Below, piece by piece: positions 1-7,245 of a DNA stretch of 38,854 bases. The notes below the pieces were generated by a model. It saw only the letters and a list, made by a program, of their open reading frames with translations, searched no databases and was not told the DNA's origin. The stretch is taken from the NCBI GenBank assembly GCA_949295085.1, contig CASFJS010000008.1, forward strand, positions 1 to 38,854, in the 5' to 3' direction. Position 1 is the first letter of the stretch; each line of letters starts with the position of its first letter. The translations under genes and the position numbers were made by a program. The DNA comes from an uncultured Pseudomonadota bacterium. GTDB taxonomy: Bacteria; Pseudomonadota; Alphaproteobacteria; RF32; CAG-239.

Positions 1-109
1 CCGCCAACGACCATTCTGTCCGACTTTTTAGATTCCGATGACGCTCAGTCCTTAACCGCCCAATCAAAATCCGCCAACGACCATTCTGTCCGACTTTTTT
101 AGATTCCGA
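1..109. repeat. Direct repeat pair, 38-39 bp, about 70 bp apart
   Basis: Positions 1-38 and 71-109 are identical except for one extra T in the T-run of the second copy. Each unit begins CCGCCAACGACCATTCTG and ends AGATTCCGA. The 32-bp spacer contains no second repeat. Because the first copy begins exactly at base 1, the array may continue to the left. No other copy was noticed in the window. The 70-bp period is not a multiple of three and no supported ORF covers it. Its function is unknown. Confidence 0.8.
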
Positions 110-260
110 CAATCCTCAAAAGTGCTTCAAAATTCTCTAACGAAGTTAACTGGATATTAGGGCAAAAAAAAATAAAAACAACAGAACTTTTATCGAACAT
201 ATAAATTAAATTTCTTGACATCATTATTTAAAGGAGTCGCTCGGATTCTGCCGCTTTTAG
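110..260. other. Non-coding stretch downstream of rpsT
   Basis: This AT-rich part of the 334-bp gene-free left edge holds no supported ORF. It has an A-run near 165-178. A TTGACA hexamer at 215-220 has no matching -10 element at normal spacing. No DnaA box close to consensus was seen. In many Alphaproteobacteria the gene after rpsT on this strand is dnaA, so this could be part of an rpsT-dnaA spacer. That is inference only. Confidence 0.4.
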
Positions 261-315
261 CCAAAAAGACACAAACCCCAACACTCTATTAATCAATAGA
301 GGCCGGGGTTTGTGT
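261..315 (-). terminator. Rho-independent terminator of rpsT
   Basis: The arms ACACAAACCCC (269-279) and GGGGTTTGTGT (305-315) are perfect complements. A second stem, CTCTATT/AATAGAG, lies inside them around an AATC loop. Read on the minus strand, the hairpin is followed at once by CTTTTTGG (268-261), the expected U-tract. It lies about 20 bp after the rpsT stop codon. There is no T-run on the plus side, so it acts in the minus direction. Confidence 0.9.
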
Positions 316-334
316 AAAACATTTAAATATAAAA

Positions 335-595
335 TTACAAGGCTTTAATTTTGCTTGATAAACGCGAAATTTTGCGAGCCGCCGTATTCATTTTGAAAAC
401 ACCTTTATGAACAGCGCGCATCAATTCGGATTCGGCAGTTTTAAAAGCCGCGGCAGCCAGTTCCTTATCACCGGCAGCAATAGCCGCTTCAACCTTTTTA
501 ACAAAAGTACGAACACGACTTTTCCGGGCGCCATTAATAACGGCCCGTTTATTATTTCTGACGATTCTGCTTTTTGCAGATTTATGATTGGCCAT
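335..595 (-). CDS. rpsT: 30S ribosomal protein S20
   Basis: Ribosomal protein S20 binds 16S rRNA and helps assemble the small subunit. The product is 86 residues, the usual size, and begins [17 protein letters not shown], the classic S20 start. It is very rich in Lys, Arg and Ala and ends in a basic helix ([14 protein letters not shown]). An ATG six codons upstream (613) would add MEWNRK, but family alignment favours 595. The Shine-Dalgarno is weak (GGAATGGAATAG). The gene has its own promoter-like elements at 650-678 and a strong terminator at 269-315, so it can be transcribed apart from the mutM and crotonase genes upstream. The order mutM, crotonase, rpsT is typical of Alphaproteobacteria, where dnaA often follows. 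Confidence 0.97.
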   Translation of the reverse strand: MANHKSAKSRIVRNNKRAVINGARKSRVRTFVKKVEAAIAAGDKELAAAAFKTAESELMRAVHKGVFKMNTAARKISRLSSKIKAL

Positions 596-649
596 TTTTC
601 TATTCCATTCCAATTAAATAAAAGTTATTCCTTTTTTCAGGTTATTGTC

Positions 650-678
650 TTAGTAACTTGAACCGCTCAAGAAGTCAA
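650..678 (-). promoter_or_regulatory. Putative rpsT promoter with inverted repeat in the spacer
   Basis: On the minus strand a -35 box TTGACT (678-673) is followed after 17 bp by TACTAA (655-650), giving a start near 643 and a leader of about 48 bases. The spacer contains the inverted repeat CTTGA-ACCGC-TCAAG (657-671), which could be an operator or chance. The -10 element is imperfect. Confidence 0.4.
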
Positions 679-715
679 CAACAATTTTACCTCATAAGGC
701 GATTCGCGGCATTTT

Positions 716-1465
716 TTATTTAAAATTTTCCAAAATATCCCTAAATTCCGGTGTATTCATGCTTAAACGACAACTTTTAAGCTCCAATTCCAACCCGTTT
801 TGCAGATTCATATTTTCAACTTGTTTCAGAGTCTCTTTGGTTTGCAACACGGCCTGATACGGTAAAGAAGCGATTCGGTTAGCCACGCGCAAAGCCTCCT
901 CAAACAAATCTTTAAGCGGAACGGTACGGCTGATAAGCCCGCAAAGAGAGGCTTCTTCGGCGCTCATGGCCTTACCGGTTAAGATCATTTCCATAGCTTT
1001 GGCTTTGCCTATGCGGTGGATAAGCCGAGAGCATCCGCCGAACGAAGGGATGGTGCCGATAGATAATTCGGGGTAACCGAGTTGGGTCGATTCTGCCGCC
1101 AATATAATATCTCCGGCCAAAGCCAGATCGCAACCGAGTCCCAACGCGTAACCGGCCATTGCAACCACGATAGGTTTGCTGCAATTGGCTATTTTATTAA
1201 ACTCATCCTGCCAGGCTTTAAGGGCCAAACTTTGCTGCAAAACCTCTCCGCTGAGAGCTTTTATGTCAATTCCCGCAGCAAAAAAACGATCAGTCCCTTT
1301 AATGACAATGCAACGGATGGCATCGTCATACTCCCAGCTTTGAACCTGATACGCTATTTCATTAAGCATTTCAAGATTAACGGCATTCATTTCCTGCAGT
1401 CGGTTAAGGGTAATAATCCCGACAACCCCGTCAACCTCGGTTAGAATGGTATTATTTTCATCCAT
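716..1465 (-). CDS. Enoyl-CoA hydratase/isomerase (crotonase) family protein
   Basis: Crotonase-fold protein of 249 residues acting on an acyl-CoA thioester, most likely a hydratase or isomerase. The CoA and oxyanion-hole segments are visible: FFAAGIDIKAL (61-71) and AGYALGLGCDLAL (104-116). The second catalytic-type acid is kept as Glu133 in LGYPELSIGTIP. The first Glu of typical hydratases, in a GGGCEL motif, is Asp113 here (GLGCDL), so the exact reaction cannot be assigned. The C-terminal helices fit the family. It starts 17 bp after the small exported protein gene and is probably co-transcribed with mutM. In many Alphaproteobacteria a crotonase sits at this same place between mutM and rpsT, although its substrate is generally unassigned. 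Confidence 0.9.
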   Translation of the reverse strand: MDENNTILTEVDGVVGIITLNRLQEMNAVNLEMLNEIAYQVQSWEYDDAIRCIVIKGTDRFFAAGIDIKALSGEVLQQSLALKAWQDEFNKIANCSKPIVVAMAGYALGLGCDLALAGDIILAAESTQLGYPELSIGTIPSFGGCSRLIHRIGKAKAMEMILTGKAMSAEEASLCGLISRTVPLKDLFEEALRVANRIASLPYQAVLQTKETLKQVENMNLQNGLELELKSCRLSMNTPEFRDILENFK

Positions 1466-1482
1466 GTCTTTTTCCTTAAAAG

Positions 1483-1851
1483 TTATAATTTACTTTTCAC
1501 GGTCAGTCTTATGACGAGAGGCGAAGCGGATTCGTTGTTTATTTCAAGCGTTTCACCCTCACGTTCAAAAAGGAGCCTGTCTTCTTGAAGCAATTTTAGC
1601 TGCCAGCCCATTTGCGGCAGAGTATCCAGATAAAAGCGGCTGATTTTTTCAAAAGCAAGACTTTCGGCAGTCAGGTAAACTTCAATCAAACGGATTTCTT
1701 CATTACCGAAGCTTAAATTACCGTTTTCGATTTGGCTCAGGCCATCCGGCAGCGGTATATCCTCAAGACCTTCAACAAAGGCTGCATAGGTTGGATAAAA
1801 CATCCCTGCCGCCAAAAAAAGAACAAGCGGTATAAACAAAAAGCGTTTCAT
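1483..1851 (-). CDS. Small exported protein of unknown function
   Basis: A 122-residue protein beginning MKRFLFIPLVLFLAAGMF, a clear Sec signal peptide with a probable cut after YPTYAA, so it should be periplasmic or outer-membrane associated. There is no lipobox Cys. The mature part carries LEDIPLPDGL, then RLIEVYLTAES and a segment FYLDTLPQMGW followed by beta-like strands. I do not recognise the family. I chose the ATG at 1851 rather than the one at 1947 because it gives the signal peptide and forms a 4-bp ATGA overlap with the mutM stop, which points to translational coupling. The crotonase gene follows 17 bp later. Why an exported protein is coupled to a DNA-repair enzyme is unclear; shared transcription may be the only link. 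Confidence 0.75.
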   Translation of the reverse strand: MKRFLFIPLVLFLAAGMFYPTYAAFVEGLEDIPLPDGLSQIENGNLSFGNEEIRLIEVYLTAESLAFEKISRFYLDTLPQMGWQLKLLQEDRLLFEREGETLEINNESASPLVIRLTVKSKL

Positions 1852-2690
1852 TTTTGTATCCTTTCGCAATAAAACGTTGAGCGTCCGCCTAAAATAATTT
1901 TCTTTATGCCGCCGGTTTTGTTTATATGACAAGTACAATCGGGGCACGGTTGACCGGTTTTGTTATAGACGCAATGCCGAAATTGAAAATAACCGAAACT
2001 TCCGTCCGGTTTTTGGTAATCACGCAACGTAGAGCCTCCGGCGTCAATAGCTTTTTGCAAAACGTATCGAACCGCCTCAATCAATTTGCGGCAGGCGTTT
2101 TTTGATATCTCGCCGCTCGGACGTTGCGGCAAAATTCGTGCTTTATACAAAATCTCCGAAGCATAAATATTCCCGATTCCGGCTATTATCGACTGATCCA
2201 GCAAAGATACTTTTAAGGGGGATTTAGCCTTTTTTTGCAGCTTTTCAAACAGATACTGAGGTGTGAGTTCTGCCGCAAAAGGATCAACCCCCGTATGTGC
2301 AAACAAAGAAGCCTGTTTGAGAGCGCTTGTCGGATAACACAGCAACAATCCGAAGCGGCGCGGATCATTATAAATAATAACGCCTTTGTCGGTGACGATA
2401 ACAATATGATCATGTTTTTCAAAATGCGACGGAGCAGTGCCGCTCAATTTAATTTTTCCGCTCATTCCCATGTGCCAGACAAGACTCTTGCCGTTATCCA
2501 AATCCAGAATGATATATTTAGCCGTCCGCCGGTATTGTTTTATGACGGCCCCCTCGATTTGCGCGGCCAAATCAGCCGGAACTCTCTGTCGCAAGGCACC
2601 GTTACGAACAATTGTTTTCGTAATTTTGGCCTCGCCGATTCCTTTGGCCAGAGCATTTTTAATCGTTTCAACTTCGGGTAATTCGGGCAT
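1848..2690 (-). CDS. mutM: Formamidopyrimidine-DNA glycosylase, zinc finger lacking the fourth Cys
   Basis: Bifunctional glycosylase/AP lyase that removes 8-oxoguanine and formamidopyrimidines. It has 280 residues, within the family range. The N-terminus PELPEVET supplies the catalytic Pro2 and Glu3. Lys58, the HMGMSG loop (73-78) and GIGNIYASE (171-179) are present, as is Arg270 in GGRSTF. The C-terminal zinc finger is unusual. Cys249, Cys252 and Cys275 are present, but the usual fourth Cys is Ile278 (YCERI). The loop between the knuckles is 22 residues instead of about 16 and carries an extra Cys254-His255 (CPDCTCH). An alternative ligand set is possible. Promoter at 2732-2760. The gene heads the unit mutM, small exported protein, crotonase. 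Confidence 0.95.
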   Translation of the reverse strand: MPELPEVETIKNALAKGIGEAKITKTIVRNGALRQRVPADLAAQIEGAVIKQYRRTAKYIILDLDNGKSLVWHMGMSGKIKLSGTAPSHFEKHDHIVIVTDKGVIIYNDPRRFGLLLCYPTSALKQASLFAHTGVDPFAAELTPQYLFEKLQKKAKSPLKVSLLDQSIIAGIGNIYASEILYKARILPQRPSGEISKNACRKLIEAVRYVLQKAIDAGGSTLRDYQKPDGSFGYFQFRHCVYNKTGQPCPDCTCHINKTGGIKKIILGGRSTFYCERIQK

Positions 2691-2731
2691 GATTTCTTTT
2701 TACGACTATTATTGTTGTACAACCGGATCGA

Positions 2732-2760
2732 AGTATAAAAGTTTTTTCCGTATAATACAA
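2732..2760 (-). promoter_or_regulatory. Putative sigma70-type promoter of the mutM operon
   Basis: On the minus strand TTGTAT (2760-2755) and TATACT (2737-2732) are separated by exactly 17 bp. The predicted start is near 2725, about 35 bases before the mutM ATG. Confidence 0.55.
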
Positions 2761-2773
2761 TATAAATAAATTC

Positions 2774-2802
2774 TTGCGCCGGTTTGTTAAATAAGTTATT
2801 TT
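2774..2802 (+). promoter_or_regulatory. Weak promoter candidate for the J-domain gene
   Basis: TTGCGC (2774-2779) and TATTTT (2797-2802) are 17 bp apart in an AT-rich spacer, with the ATG at 2839. Both boxes deviate from consensus. The divergent layout is the main support. Confidence 0.3.
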
Positions 2803-2838
2803 CAATAAATACGCCTCAAAACCAAGGATAAAATAAAA

Positions 2839-3375
2839 ATGGCCAAAACCAAAAAGCGTCATAGCAAATATTTTGCACCGCAGAACGAAAATCACAATCA
2901 TATCTGCGATCATCCCGGTTGTACCAAAGCCGGCGAATATCGTGCCCCCAAAGATCGGCGCCTGAAAGATTATTATTGGTTTTGTTTGGAGCATGTCCAA
3001 CAATATAATGCCAAATGGAATTACTATGCCGAAGCCGCCGATGCCGAACCAGAGGATGATTTACGCCGGCGATTTAAATTTTCTTCGCGGGTTAAATATA
3101 ATTTTGGTTTTGATTTTGATACCGGCTACAATATTTTTGAGGATTTTATTCCGGGTTCGAATCAAACCGGCATACGCCTGACCAAAGATGAGCGCGAAGG
3201 CCTGAAAATAATGGAAGTGGAATATGAAGATTTAAGTGTTGCCACACTCAAAAAAGCCTACAAAAAGGCGGTAAAAAAATACCATCCGGATATCAATACG
3301 GCCGATACCGCTGCCGAAGAAAAATTTAAAATTCTCAGTACGGCATACAAATCGCTCTTAACAAAACTGTCGTAA
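2839..3375 (+). CDS. J-domain protein with N-terminal Cys/His cluster
   Basis: A 178-residue protein with a C-terminal J domain (about 125-178). It contains YKKAVKKYHPD with the HPD triad at 149-151, the element that stimulates the ATPase of DnaK-type Hsp70. It has no Gly/Phe region, no CxxCxGxG zinc domain and no DnaJ client-binding domain, so it is a type III J-protein, not DnaJ itself. The N-terminus is basic (MAKTKKRHSKYF) and carries Cys23, Cys28, Cys49 and His52 in a C-x4-C-x20-C-x2-H pattern that may bind a metal. The middle (80-115) is aromatic and acidic. It is likely cytoplasmic; its client is unknown. It ends 2 bp before the stop of the convergent 271-residue protein gene. Confidence 0.85.
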   Translation: MAKTKKRHSKYFAPQNENHNHICDHPGCTKAGEYRAPKDRRLKDYYWFCLEHVQQYNAKWNYYAEAADAEPEDDLRRRFKFSSRVKYNFGFDFDTGYNIFEDFIPGSNQTGIRLTKDEREGLKIMEVEYEDLSVATLKKAYKKAVKKYHPDINTADTAAEEKFKILSTAYKSLLTKLS

Positions 3376-3377
3376 AC

Positions 3378-4193
3378 TTATTCTCTGACTTTTACGTCTT
3401 TAATAACATTTTTAATTCGTTGTTGTTCTTTTCGGCGTTCTTTCTTATCATCCGCTTGTTTGGAATCTTTGCGCCCCGATTTTTCAAGGATCAGTTTGGC
3501 TGTTTTCTGCTCATCGGCGGAACGGCCTATTTTAATGACATCTTCGGCTCGAATATCATCCAAAAAATTCGCTTGGTTTTTGTCAACAACGGCGGCGGCC
3601 TGATTCATCTTTTTAAGCCCTTTAACCATGGCGGCCGTTTCTTTGGGACTCAAGTCCTTGTTGCGCATTTTAATTTTTGTTTTGGCGGCGACGTTTTGCG
3701 TAATGGCTTTATCAAAAGTTTCCGTATTGGGAGCAATATCCTGAATACCGTCATTAATAATTTTTCTTTTTAATCCTTTAAGCCCAATCTGTTTTGACAT
3801 TTTGTCGGCTCTTGTCAGGGCCTCCATTTTTCCGGCGGTTTGCTGCATTTTTTGATTCTCAAGCGTTTTTTGTGCCTGAAGCTCTTTTTTTTCATCGTCT
3901 TTCAAGGCTTCAAGCAAAGATGAACCGGCATCTTCAAGCGAAAAGTTAAAAATAACCTCGTTTTCTTCTTCATCCTCATCTTCATCATAAACGTCTTTAA
4001 TTTTCGTACGCAGTTTTTTTAAGCTTGGCGGCAAGGTTTTGACCTGTTTTGCCGTTGCTTTAAAATTTTGACGATCTTGAGCTTCTGCTTCCAAGGTTTT
4101 TTTAAGATCAAAGCGCCGCGACATTCGGCTGTTATTGTCGATACCTTTTTTTTGTTCCCACTCGATATTGGCAGAATTATTATCTTCGGTCAT
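3378..4193 (-). CDS. Highly charged protein of unknown function
   Basis: A 271-residue protein with no signal peptide, membrane segment or family I recognise. It is very rich in Lys, Asp, Glu and Gln. An acidic run DEDEDEEENE follows a basic stretch near residues 60-70, and the C-terminus is strongly basic (KKERRKEQQRIKNVIKDVK). Most of it should be helical, coiled or disordered. It starts 52 bp after the PAS protein gene on the same strand, with no terminator seen between them, so the two are probably co-transcribed. Its alternating charge would suit a scaffold or nucleic-acid contact, but no function can be assigned. It is tail-to-tail with the J-domain gene, 2 bp apart. Confidence 0.65.
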   Translation of the reverse strand: MTEDNNSANIEWEQKKGIDNNSRMSRRFDLKKTLEAEAQDRQNFKATAKQVKTLPPSLKKLRTKIKDVYDEDEDEEENEVIFNFSLEDAGSSLLEALKDDEKKELQAQKTLENQKMQQTAGKMEALTRADKMSKQIGLKGLKRKIINDGIQDIAPNTETFDKAITQNVAAKTKIKMRNKDLSPKETAAMVKGLKKMNQAAAVVDKNQANFLDDIRAEDVIKIGRSADEQKTAKLILEKSGRKDSKQADDKKERRKEQQRIKNVIKDVKVRE

Positions 4194-4245
4194 CGGTAAT
4201 CTCCATTATGCGACGTATCATGGCACAAAATGACGAGTGTGTCAA

Positions 4246-5934
4246 TTAAAGCTGTTGGTTTGTCTTATGGTAAACAATCATCAGGGAACCGTCAGACAAA
4301 TGGGTAACGCCCAATTGCAGATCCCCGTTACGGCATTTTAAAGTCATTGTTTTGGACGTCATATCCAAAATATTGGCGCTGATACCTTTTTTTAAGCTGT
4401 TCCAGTCTTCATCCATGGCAAAAAAGCGGCGCTGGCTGTCCAAGACTTCATCAAAAGAAGGCTCTCCGGCCAGAAAGGTTTTATCGGCTTTCCAAAGATC
4501 GGCATAAGCTTCATTAAAAAAACTGAGCCGGCCGTTCGTCCCGAAAATCAATATGGCGTCAAACATTCCGGACAACATCTCGTTTTGAACGGATATAAGG
4601 GCGTTATAAGCGCTGGTGGTAGCCAACCTGTCCGATATATCTTCATACGCAAAAACAACGCCTCCCATCGGGTACGGAGCCCGCATACGCCGCAAAGTTT
4701 TGCCGTTCGGCAAATGAATCAAATCACTCAGGGCTTCGATAATCTGGGAAAAAGTACTGATCTCATTTTGCTTATAGGCTTTGTAGTCCGGAACTTCCGG
4801 CAGCAAGCGTTTTTCGCGCAAAACATCTAAAAATGACGCATAAGTCGGCTTGTCTTCTATCCAGGAAGCGTCAAGTTGCCACAGTTTGGCAAAAGCCGGA
4901 TTGTAGAAATTAAGAATACCGTTTTGATTAAAAACGGCAAAAGCCGTACCGAGAGTTCCGAGGATTTCCAGTTGGGCGTCTTGATGTCGCTTCAAATTAC
5001 GGCGCAATTGATCAAGTTCGTTGATATTAATCAGGCATCCGGCAGAATATGTTTTTTCAAAATTCTGGTCGGCATAAAAAGGCACCTCAAAAGCCTCCAT
5101 GGCAATTCTTTCGCCCTTAACCACCACGCCGACGGTTGTTTTTCCCATTCGGTTTGTTTCATGAACGCGCGCGGCCAAACTTTTGGATATGCTGTCACCG
5201 TTTGTTCCGGCAATTTCAAGATGCTCGGATATAACCTCGTCCTGATTTTTATCGGGGACAAATTCGGCAAATTTTTTGTTGCAATAAACAACCTCAAGGG
5301 CCGGATCCCGAAGCCAGACGGCAAAAGGCAAATTATCCAGTAAATCACGAATGAGAAATAATTTTTTATCACTGCTTTCTTTGGCTTTTTCCAAAGATTT
5401 TATTCGGTTAATGGCAAAACTGATATCCCGAAACCAAATCATATCACAATAAATATTACCGTCGGCACCGTTTATGCGGGCTCCTTCGAGCCGAATATGC
5501 CGGTCGGCGCTTTTAAGCAAAAAATAATCTTCAAAGGCAACACCTTCTTCTTTCAATAGTCCGACATATTTGTTTATTTTTTTGACATCGTCTTTATAAA
5601 AATTTTTTAAAACGTCATTAAAATCGGACTTTACGCCTTTTTCAAGTCCGAGTAATACCGCCAGCCGGCGCGAGCATCGCTCGGTAATTACTTTGCGCGG
5701 ATCATTAACTTTTTCATCCGGATAAATAAAGGCAAAATAGCCGTCATGCGATGCATAAAGAGTCTCGGCATACCTTTCGCGGTCGCGGCGCAAAAAATAA
5801 TTTTTTTGTTTTAGCCGCAACAAAGCAAACATCAAAAACAATGTTCCGCCGATCAATCCCGCAAAGACGGTACCGATTCCGTACCACAATTCGGGAGCCG
5901 CATCATACATGTTGCGCAGGAGTTCCGTATCCAT
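4246..5934 (-). CDS. Membrane-anchored multi-PAS protein without a histidine kinase core
   Basis: A 562-residue protein with one membrane helix at about 17-39, then what look like four PAS-type units (about 55-175, 200-310, 325-440 and 450-560). Unit boundaries are judged from repeated features such as LPFAVWLRDPALEVVYCN (202-219), AFAVFNQNGILNFYNPAFAKLW (split here only as 331-352), and AILIFGTNGRLSFFNEAYA (460-478). Such PAS chains in Alphaproteobacteria, including DivL/PleC-like sensors, normally continue into HisKA and HATPase domains. This one stops right after the last PAS unit, and no kinase remnant is seen in the 52 bp that follow. I chose the ATG at 5934; the longer frame to 6078 would run into tsaB. 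It probably senses a signal and passes it by protein contact. Divergent from tsaB. Confidence 0.8.
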   Translation of the reverse strand: MDTELLRNMYDAAPELWYGIGTVFAGLIGGTLFLMFALLRLKQKNYFLRRDRERYAETLYASHDGYFAFIYPDEKVNDPRKVITERCSRRLAVLLGLEKGVKSDFNDVLKNFYKDDVKKINKYVGLLKEEGVAFEDYFLLKSADRHIRLEGARINGADGNIYCDMIWFRDISFAINRIKSLEKAKESSDKKLFLIRDLLDNLPFAVWLRDPALEVVYCNKKFAEFVPDKNQDEVISEHLEIAGTNGDSISKSLAARVHETNRMGKTTVGVVVKGERIAMEAFEVPFYADQNFEKTYSAGCLININELDQLRRNLKRHQDAQLEILGTLGTAFAVFNQNGILNFYNPAFAKLWQLDASWIEDKPTYASFLDVLREKRLLPEVPDYKAYKQNEISTFSQIIEALSDLIHLPNGKTLRRMRAPYPMGGVVFAYEDISDRLATTSAYNALISVQNEMLSGMFDAILIFGTNGRLSFFNEAYADLWKADKTFLAGEPSFDEVLDSQRRFFAMDEDWNSLKKGISANILDMTSKTMTLKCRNGDLQLGVTHLSDGSLMIVYHKTNQQL

Positions 5935-5964
5935 GGTATTTACTGTATCAAAATCAAAAAACGA

Positions 5965-5993
5965 TTGTGTCTTTAAGGATTTTAGTATATAAA
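5965..5993 (+). promoter_or_regulatory. Putative sigma70-type promoter of tsaB
   Basis: TTGTGT (5965-5970) and TATAAA (5988-5993) are separated by 17 bp, with a predicted start near 6000 and the tsaB ATG at 6032. The element lies in the 97-bp divergent spacer shared with the PAS gene. Confidence 0.55.
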
Positions 5994-6031
5994 AAACATT
6001 ATTCAAATTTAAATTTACGATAAGTGGAAAA

Positions 6032-6697
6032 ATGTACAGTTTGGCTTTTGATACGACAGGTGCGGCATGCAGTATCATCTTGCAGCACGATAACGTGATT
6101 TTATCAAAATTTTCACAACAGACCGAATTTGGTCAGGCCGAAATTTTATTGCCGCAGATAAAACAAATGATGGCCAATTCGGCCGTCGCATTTAATGAGC
6201 TGGATTGTTTGTTTGTGTGTGTCGGCCCGGGGTCCTTTACGGGGGTTCGATCCGGCATTGCGGCGGCCAGAGCGTTTGCTTTTGCGTTACCGCGGCTGAA
6301 GGCTGTCGGTATTTCGGCTTTTGAAGCCTACATAAAGACGTTTGCCGAAGACGAAATTGCCGAAAAGAATGCGGTTATTATTGAGACGCGTCGCGATGAT
6401 TTTTATGTGCAGATTTTTGACCGGCACTTAAAAAAAATAACGGAGCAGCAAGCCCTGACAAGAGAAGATATTATTGCTTTGTTGAAAGGATGTCTCGTTT
6501 CTTTGACGGGTGACGGGGTCGAACGCTTTTTGAGCCGGCCGAGCGGGTTATGTCTCCATGCCATCAAAATGTACGATTCGCTTCCTTCGGAAGCTCTGCT
6601 TGCCGCCGGAAATGATACATTATCCGGAGGCAAACTCAATTTTCCGAAACCTTTATATTTGAGGGCACCCGAAGTATCTTTCCCCAAAAGCGTATAA
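6032..6697 (+). CDS. tsaB: tRNA threonylcarbamoyladenosine biosynthesis protein TsaB
   Basis: TsaB is the non-catalytic partner of TsaD in making the t6A37 modification on tRNAs that read ANN codons. The 221-residue length is normal. The N-terminal ASKHA strand (SLAFDTTGAACSIIL) and the signature CVGPGSFTGVRSGIAAARAFAFAL (split as 64-87) are present, and the C-terminal half is divergent as usual. The ATG at 6032 has a short GGA upstream and a good promoter. rimI, which often follows tsaB, is absent; the gene instead meets an unknown minus-strand gene 2 bp after its stop. Confidence 0.93.
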   Translation: MYSLAFDTTGAACSIILQHDNVILSKFSQQTEFGQAEILLPQIKQMMANSAVAFNELDCLFVCVGPGSFTGVRSGIAAARAFAFALPRLKAVGISAFEAYIKTFAEDEIAEKNAVIIETRRDDFYVQIFDRHLKKITEQQALTREDIIALLKGCLVSLTGDGVERFLSRPSGLCLHAIKMYDSLPSEALLAAGNDTLSGGKLNFPKPLYLRAPEVSFPKSV

Positions 6698-6699
6698 TT

Positions 6700-7245
6700 T
6701 TAGCCGTATTCTTTTCCCTGGCCGTGTTCCATCATTCGCCGGCGGATTTTGCTCAATTCGTACTCTTTTTGATTCCGTTCACGCTTTTCACGCTCACGAG
6801 GTGTTTCGCGATAATTTGTTTTAACTTCCCGCAAAGCCATCAGTCGTTTAACCAAATCTTTTTGTGACAGGCCTTTGGTATTGTTTTTTAAAAAAGTTAT
6901 GATTTTTTCGGGTGTCAGCAGGGATTCAAATTCGGCATTTTTAAGCAAAGTTTCGTTGGCTATTATTTGATTAAGCTCAACTTCCAAAGCCGATTCCCAA
7001 TCGGTATCGTCATCATCAAAAGCCTCTTTTAATATTTGCAGCAAAAAGCTTTTAAAAAGCCTGTTGACCAGTTTAACAAAATTCTGCTTGGTAACGGTCT
7101 CGTTGCCGGAAGCATTCATCAAGGCAAACAAAAGCAGATTTTTGACATATTTTTTTTGTCGTCCGTTTAGCTTAAGATTACCGGAAATTCCTTTTTTTGC
7201 AGCTTTCAAAACGGTATCGCGTTCTTTTTTAAACTTTTCAACCAT
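6700..7245 (-). CDS. Helical protein of unknown function downstream of rppH
   Basis: A 181-residue soluble protein not recognised as any family. The N-terminal third is basic (MVEKFKKERDTVLKAAKKG). The middle is predicted helical with an acidic patch DDDDTDWE, and the C-terminus is a strongly charged helix (RETPREREKRERNQKEYEL). There is no signal peptide or transmembrane segment. Its start overlaps the end of rppH by 8 bp, so it is translationally coupled as the last gene of the gpmI-envC-ctpA-deacetylase-rppH run. Coupling to an RNA 5'-end hydrolase and its charged helices make RNA or protein binding thinkable, but there is no direct evidence. It ends 2 bp from the convergent tsaB stop. Confidence 0.65.
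   Translation of the reverse strand: MVEKFKKERDTVLKAAKKGISGNLKLNGRQKKYVKNLLLFALMNASGNETVTKQNFVKLVNRLFKSFLLQILKEAFDDDDTDWESALEVELNQIIANETLLKNAEFESLLTPEKIITFLKNNTKGLSQKDLVKRLMALREVKTNYRETPREREKRERNQKEYELSKIRRRMMEHGQGKEYG

Noticed and set aside
1..109. CRISPR-like array at the left edge
   Set aside because: Only two copies, a single 32-bp spacer, units not palindromic, and no cas genes.
188..198. TTATCGAAC as a DnaA box
   Set aside because: Too many mismatches to TTATCCACA to count as a site.
215..243. TTGACA as a plus-strand promoter
   Set aside because: No -10 at 16-18 bp (CGCTCG at 17 bp) and no gene downstream on that strand.
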